Assembly: GCA_026770615.1 (NCBI GenBank)
Contig: MU631857.1
Coordinates: 68,923-79,113 of the forward strand
Length of the DNA stretch: 10,191 nucleotides
From: Pavlovales sp. CCMP2436
Taxonomy: Eukaryota; Haptophyta; Pavlovophyceae; Pavlovales
Reading direction: 5' to 3'
Within the stretch, counting starts at the first letter, position 1, and every line of letters starts with the position of its first letter. A program made the position numbers and the translations under genes. Shown in pieces: positions 7,176 through 10,191 of the stretch. The notes below the pieces were generated by a model. It had not been told where the DNA came from and did no database searches. It worked only from the letters and a program-made list of their open reading frames with translations.

Positions 7176-7395
7176 CTCGCGGCAACCCCTTTTGAAAGAA
7201 TAACAATAGTTCATATTATTGATAAATAATTAAATTGAACTATTAGTGATCATCATTTAATCATTGCCGCCTTTCTCGCGGCAGCTCCTTTTGAATGAAG
7301 AATAGTAGTTAATATTCTTGAGATGTACTAACTGTGATTGTTCATCATATTCATCAATTCCGCCTTTCTTCCGGTGGTAACTCCTTTAAGAAAAT
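7176..7395 (+). repeat. Diverged tandem repeat, ~93-99 bp period, two and a partial third copy
   Basis: Units begin near 7176 (CTCGCGGCAACCCCTTTTGAA), 7275 (CTCGCGGCAGCTCCTTTTGAA) and 7368 (CTTCCGGTGGTAACTCCTTTAA). Each is followed by AT-rich sequence with TAGTT..ATATT and ATCATC words, and the first two end ATCATTGCCGCCTTT or ATCAATTCCGCCTTT. Copies are more diverged than in the 6740-6973 block. The third copy is cut off after about 30 bases. Confidence 0.75.
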
Positions 7396-7672
7396 AGTTT
7401 TTTAAAAATAGGTTCTTTTCCACCTCCGCCTCGGACACTTCAAAGCGCATCGCCTCTCCCTTCTGTTGGGGGTAGTGGGGGGGGGGGCAGAGAGGAGGAG
7501 GGTTCTCTCAGAGGCGTGGAGAGGCGGGCACTCGGGCAGGGCATGGGGGAGGGTGGGTTGGGGTGGGGGGGGGGTCTATCAGAGGCACAAACAAGGCAGG
7601 AGGAAAGGCACCCACCGAATTTGCCGCGAGGTCCTCCCTCTGCCTCACCCTCTCACACAGCTCCGTCTTTTC
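7396..7672. other. Non-coding G-rich/C-rich stretch
   Basis: This stretch lies between the tandem repeats and the 3' end of gene A. It contains long G runs on the plus strand. The plus-strand reading frame through here is low complexity and runs antisense into gene A, so it is not accepted. Confidence 0.5.
7545..7574 (+). other. G-quadruplex motif
   Basis: Successive G runs of 5, 3, 3, 4 and 10 separated by one- or two-base spacers (A, T, TT, T) meet the G3+N1-7 quadruplex pattern with very short loops, which favour a stable parallel fold. A further run of ten or more G lies near 7477-7488. On the minus strand this is C-rich, so the quadruplex strand would be the template if gene A transcripts extend here. 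Confidence 0.8.
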
Positions 7673-9010
7673 TTACTTTTTTTTCTTCTTTTTTTCCTCT
7701 CTTTTTCCACCTCTTTTTTTTTGTTGGTAAGCGATCAGCACCTGCTCCTGCTGCTGCTGCCGCTGCTGCAGCTCCTGTCGCTCCTGCCGCTGCTGCTGCC
7801 GCTGCTGCAGCACCTGCCGCTGCCCCCCCACCCGCTGCTCGTCATACGGAAGCTCTGGCGTCTTCTCAACACCCCCCTTTTTGTCTGCGCCCCCCTTGCT
7901 CGGCATCGGCATGCCCTGCCCCTGCTCCGCGGGCGCGCTGCCAATGGGCCTCTGCGCGCGCTCCATCTGCAACATCTCCTCCCACGCGTCCGCCATGCAC
8001 TCGGCGAGCGCCTGCCTCGCTTCTGCGAACAGCTTGGGCTCGAGGAGCTCCGGGAACTCCAGCGAGCCCTTCGAGCACACAATCACCCGCCTGTACATAA
8101 TCCTCCCGATTATCTGTGTCGCGCCCTTGACGAGCACGTTGAGCGGGCAGATCTCCACTTCCAGCAGCGAACACAGCTCCGCTTGCTGCGTCTGCAAGCT
8201 GCTCACAAACATGTGCGGGAACAGGAGCGACGTCGGCGTATCGTCGAGCACTTCGGGCCGCTGCGGCTGCCGGGGGGGCGGCAGAGGCGGCTGCGGCTGC
8301 GGCTGTGGCTGCCGCTGCGGCTGCGGCTGCGGCTGCCGCTTCGGCTTGCCTGGCGGTAGCGGCACGCCGGGTCCACCGGCCCCCAATGCCTGCACGAAGA
8401 GGTCGAACGCGCGCTGCGCGTCCATCGGGAGACCCGCAGCGGCGTAACCCATCATGTGCTGCTGCAGCATCTGCTGCTGCTGCATGTGTAGGCGGAGCTC
8501 GTCCGGGGGCATGTGCTGCACGCGCACTGCCTCCTTCTGCGCGTCCTTTTGCCGGCGCGCGTCAATCTGCAGCTGTTCTTTCCACCCCAATTCCAGGCAG
8601 AGGGCGATCTCCTTCTTGGCGGCGGTGAAGTTCGCTGGCGTCACGACCCGGGCGAAGGACTCAGGCGAGAAGCGATCGGAGCCGCTCTCGCCGATGTAGA
8701 CGCGCCGGTACATTATCATGCCGATCTTGCGCATGGCGCCCGGCTCCGTCGGCTTGAGCGGGTCGACGTTCGCCCCTACGCGCTGCCGTAGCGCCCGAAT
8801 GCGAGTGCCCTTTGCCATGTACGGAATGAGCAAGTCAGGGACGAGGACGTGACGCTCGCCGTCGTCGAGCACGGTCGTAGGCGAGAGCTGCTGCAGGGCC
8901 GGGTTCGCGGCGGCGGGTGCGCTCACAGGTGCGCTCGCGGGTGCGCTCGGCGCGAAGGCCGCCGCGGTCGGGTCCAGGCCCCCCGCCTCCGCCTCCGGCG
9001 GCAAAGGCAT
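7673..9010 (-). CDS. Gene A: protein with two KH-like domains and Gln/Pro-rich linkers
   Basis: ATG at 9010 is preceded in frame by TGA four codons upstream, so the start is well defined. There are 445 codons to TAA at 7675-7673. Residues 1-45 are Ala/Pro-rich. KH-like copy 1 spans about 48-155: VLVPDLLIPY, M-A-K-G at 65-68, IRALRQRVGANVDP, RKIGMIMYRRVYIGE, and a helix ANFTAAKKEIALCLELGW. Residues 160-250 are Gln/Met-rich, then alternating Gln-Pro. KH-like copy 2 spans about 254-352: SLLFPHMFVSSLQTQ, CSLLEVEICP, GRIMYRRVIV, and a helix KLFAEARQALAECMADAW. Copy 2 has lost both loop glycines. The tail is Gln/Arg-rich and ends in Lys encoded by a purine tract. It may run into intron, so the true 3' end is uncertain. 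Likely an RNA-associated protein, with copy 2 perhaps structural (inference). Gene B carries the same domain on the same strand. Confidence 0.75.
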   Translation of the reverse strand: MPLPPEAEAGGLDPTAAAFAPSAPASAPVSAPAAANPALQQLSPTTVLDDGERHVLVPDLLIPYMAKGTRIRALRQRVGANVDPLKPTEPGAMRKIGMIMYRRVYIGESGSDRFSPESFARVVTPANFTAAKKEIALCLELGWKEQLQIDARRQKDAQKEAVRVQHMPPDELRLHMQQQQMLQQHMMGYAAAGLPMDAQRAFDLFVQALGAGGPGVPLPPGKPKRQPQPQPQRQPQPQPQPPLPPPRQPQRPEVLDDTPTSLLFPHMFVSSLQTQQAELCSLLEVEICPLNVLVKGATQIIGRIMYRRVIVCSKGSLEFPELLEPKLFAEARQALAECMADAWEEMLQMERAQRPIGSAPAEQGQGMPMPSKGGADKKGGVEKTPELPYDEQRVGGQRQVLQQRQQQRQERQELQQRQQQQEQVLIAYQQKKRGGKREEKKKKKK

Positions 9011-9495
9011 TGCGAACGTTCACGCCGCTCGTCCGTCTGCGGACGGATGCGATTACGCTCTTCCTTCGGCATTCGTCGAGAAACCTAATGAGAAGACACG
9101 ATCGTGCTGACTTATTGAAAGCTCAAAGCCCTAAACCTTAACCAAATTTCATTTCATTACAGTACAGCGACTTCAATTTTAGCACGATTTTGCCGTTTCG
9201 TTTTTTTCTGGCCGTTACACAACGTATTTTTTTTTCGGACGTTGTTCAAAAGTTAGTATGAGGCCTTGTCATGGTGTTTGCTGGGCTGTGTCCCAAGCGC
9301 AGATCGTGAATCAATGGCCTCCCGCGTTCCCGAGCGGTCCACCGAGTCGTACTTTTAGCAGATTTTGAAAAATAGTACTTCGTTTTTAGCAGAGAGCCAA
9401 TAAGCCGTGCGGGTAATTCTGCTATAAGTACGCTTGCCGTACTATATACACTTGTTCTACAAGGCATATAGTGTTGTACTTCAAGCCGGGCCGCA
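9011..9495. other. 5' flank of gene A / intergenic
   Basis: Immediately upstream of the gene A start is a small palindrome, TCCGTCTGCGGACGGA (about 9031-9046). Farther out the region has runs of T/A (9197-9235), with no convincing coding sequence. It is the natural place for the gene A promoter, though no specific element can be assigned. Confidence 0.45.
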
Positions 9496-9849
9496 TTACT
9501 CAGCCGCGGGCGCTGGTGTAGTAGGGGCTGACCTCTGCCAGGGCCCTACGCGCTGCAGAGCATAGCTCACCTTCCCGCACGCGCGGCCAAACTTGGCGAT
9601 CGTGCGGCACGTCAGGCAGCGCTTCGCCTTTGCTATCTCGTACGGCGCGACGCCACACCCTTACACGGTCTCGCACAGCACGAACTCACTCTCGAGCTCA
9701 GCGAGCTTGGCGGTCTCCTTCTGCTTTTTCTGCTCGCGCAGCGCCTTAGCCGCATCTTTCTGCGCCTACGTCGCGGCTAGCGTATCGCGCTGCTAGGCCT
9801 TCTGCTGCACCATGGTGTGCAGCGACATAGAGCCAGACAGGCTGTCCAT
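9496..9849 (-). pseudogene. Lys/Glu-rich, Cys-rich reading frame with three internal stops
   Basis: From ATG 9849 one frame runs to TAA 9498-9496 with internal TAG (9795-9793), TAG (9768-9766) and TAA (9663-9661). Between the stops the sequence is protein-like: a charged coiled-coil-like stretch (AAKALREQKKQKETAKLAEL), then a Cys-rich segment with LC and GC either side of the TAA, RCLTCRT (CxxC) and RACGK. This could be a zinc-binding ribbon, but I know no family for it. All three stops are one C-to-T change from Gln and sit in Gln-containing or hydrophilic context. The frame is the same as that of the reverse transcriptase fragment upstream, which may be chance or may mark a joined element. 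Confidence 0.5.
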
Positions 9850-9864
9850 GCGTGTCCGCACCGG

Positions 9865-10191
9865 TCAATGAAGTGGCGGCTGCGCTCGCCTCTGCCGGCC
9901 TCCGTCGAATTCGAGCACCTCGCTGAGCAGGCCGGCTGCTCGCGAGAAATCGGCGATGAGCAAGTCGTCAACGTAGATGCCGAGAGACAGATGGCCGTCG
10001 TCGTGGTACATGGAGTAGACGCACGGGTCCTGCCGGGACTGAGTGAAGCCGTAGTCCGTCAGCCAGTTGTGGATGAGCTCGCGCCAGTTGCGTCCCGACT
10101 GCTTGAGGCCGTAGAGGGACTTGCGCAGCTTGAGGACAATGTCGCCCTTGGTCTTGACCTTGTAGGCGAAGGGCACGTCGATGTAGATGGC
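9865..10191 (-). mobile_element. Ty1/copia-type reverse transcriptase fragment (partial)
   Basis: The frame is open from the right edge to TGA at 9867-9865. It shows the C-terminal half of a copia reverse transcriptase. KLRKSLYGLKQSGRNW matches the family's K-S-L-Y-G-L-K-Q-xx-R-x-W block. GFTQSRQDPCVYSMY matches the GF..S..D.C.Y block. LGIYVDDLLIA carries the catalytic Y-V-D-D. After about residue SRAAGLLSEVLEFD the copia similarity stops and the sequence becomes Arg/Gln/Pro-rich, so the element is truncated near 9900 by deletion or rearrangement. RNase H, integrase and terminal repeats are not visible. The 5' part lies beyond the window. Confidence 0.9.

Noticed and set aside
6765..7214. 149-codon minus-strand hydrophobic frame
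   Set aside because: It runs through both units of the 128-bp tandem repeat and the GATA microsatellite, in different phases. The hydrophobicity comes from AT-rich codons.
7675..7760. Plus-strand 3' splice site: long pyrimidine tract then GATCAG
   Set aside because: It looks like an acceptor, but the sequence downstream is antisense to gene A and has no plus-strand gene. The tract is the complement of the Lys/Arg codons.
7466..8447. Plus-strand open frames of 188-297 codons opposite gene A
   Set aside because: Composition is Leu/Pro/Arg/Ala runs produced by reversed Gln/Pro codons, with no recognisable domain. Gene A on the minus strand explains the sequence.
9593..9796. Plus-strand Ser/Phe-rich frame of 67 codons
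   Set aside because: It is the complement of the Lys/Glu-rich minus-strand reading, which has Cys spacing and runs on in phase beyond it.
924..9870. Stop-codon reassignment (UAR read as Gln) as the main explanation
   Set aside because: A TGA also interrupts a frame, frameshifts accompany the stops, and the frames with stops look like decayed loci. Kept only as a low-probability alternative.

Overview
The window looks like nuclear DNA of a eukaryote. It has GT-AG introns, Ala/Pro/Gln-rich proteins with long homopolymer runs, AT-rich triplet microsatellites between GC-rich exons, no bacterial-style operons, and a Ty1/copia-type reverse transcriptase fragment. A GC-rich protist or microalga fits best. 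This is inference, and I cannot name a lineage.

Layout, left to right. 1-430: 3' end of a plus-strand gene with a 12-bp coding repeat (Phe-Ala-Asp-Ala), broken by an 8-bp tandem duplication. 645-1772: a minus-strand gene of unknown function, readable across two compensating frameshifts and an in-frame TAG, ending in a membrane segment. 2397-2993: a minus-strand helical protein with TGA at codon 7. 2994-4659: mostly non-coding, with a strong hairpin and two diverged copies of a ~200-bp direct repeat. 4660-6085: a minus-strand, intron-containing gene (gene B) with one KH-like domain. 6086-7672: microsatellites, three tandem-repeat blocks and a G-quadruplex motif. 7673-9010: a minus-strand gene (gene A) with two further copies of the same KH-like domain. 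9496-10191: a decayed Cys-rich reading frame and the 3' part of a copia-type reverse transcriptase.

The main result is a previously unlabelled domain family of about 105 residues, present three times on one strand. It has the order of a type I KH RNA-binding domain. The GxxG loop is intact in gene B (GAKG), half kept in gene A copy 1 (MAKG) and lost in gene A copy 2 (SSLQ). Genes A and B may be one gene split by a repeat-filled intron of about 1.7 kb.

The second result concerns intron origin. The two introns inferred in gene B are made of triplet microsatellite, lack a pyrimidine tract, and are bounded by direct repeats that contain the splice junctions (AAGGTGGG; AGGTAT). An 8-bp tandem duplication GCAGGTTT in the first gene looks like the same kind of repeat without an insert. 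A small plus-strand element at 6299-6346 is bounded by ACAAGGT. Together they resemble introner-like insertions that take splice sites from target-site duplications.

Several reading frames are interrupted by stops one C-to-T change from a sense codon (TAG, TAA, TGA). Decay by transition is the simplest explanation.
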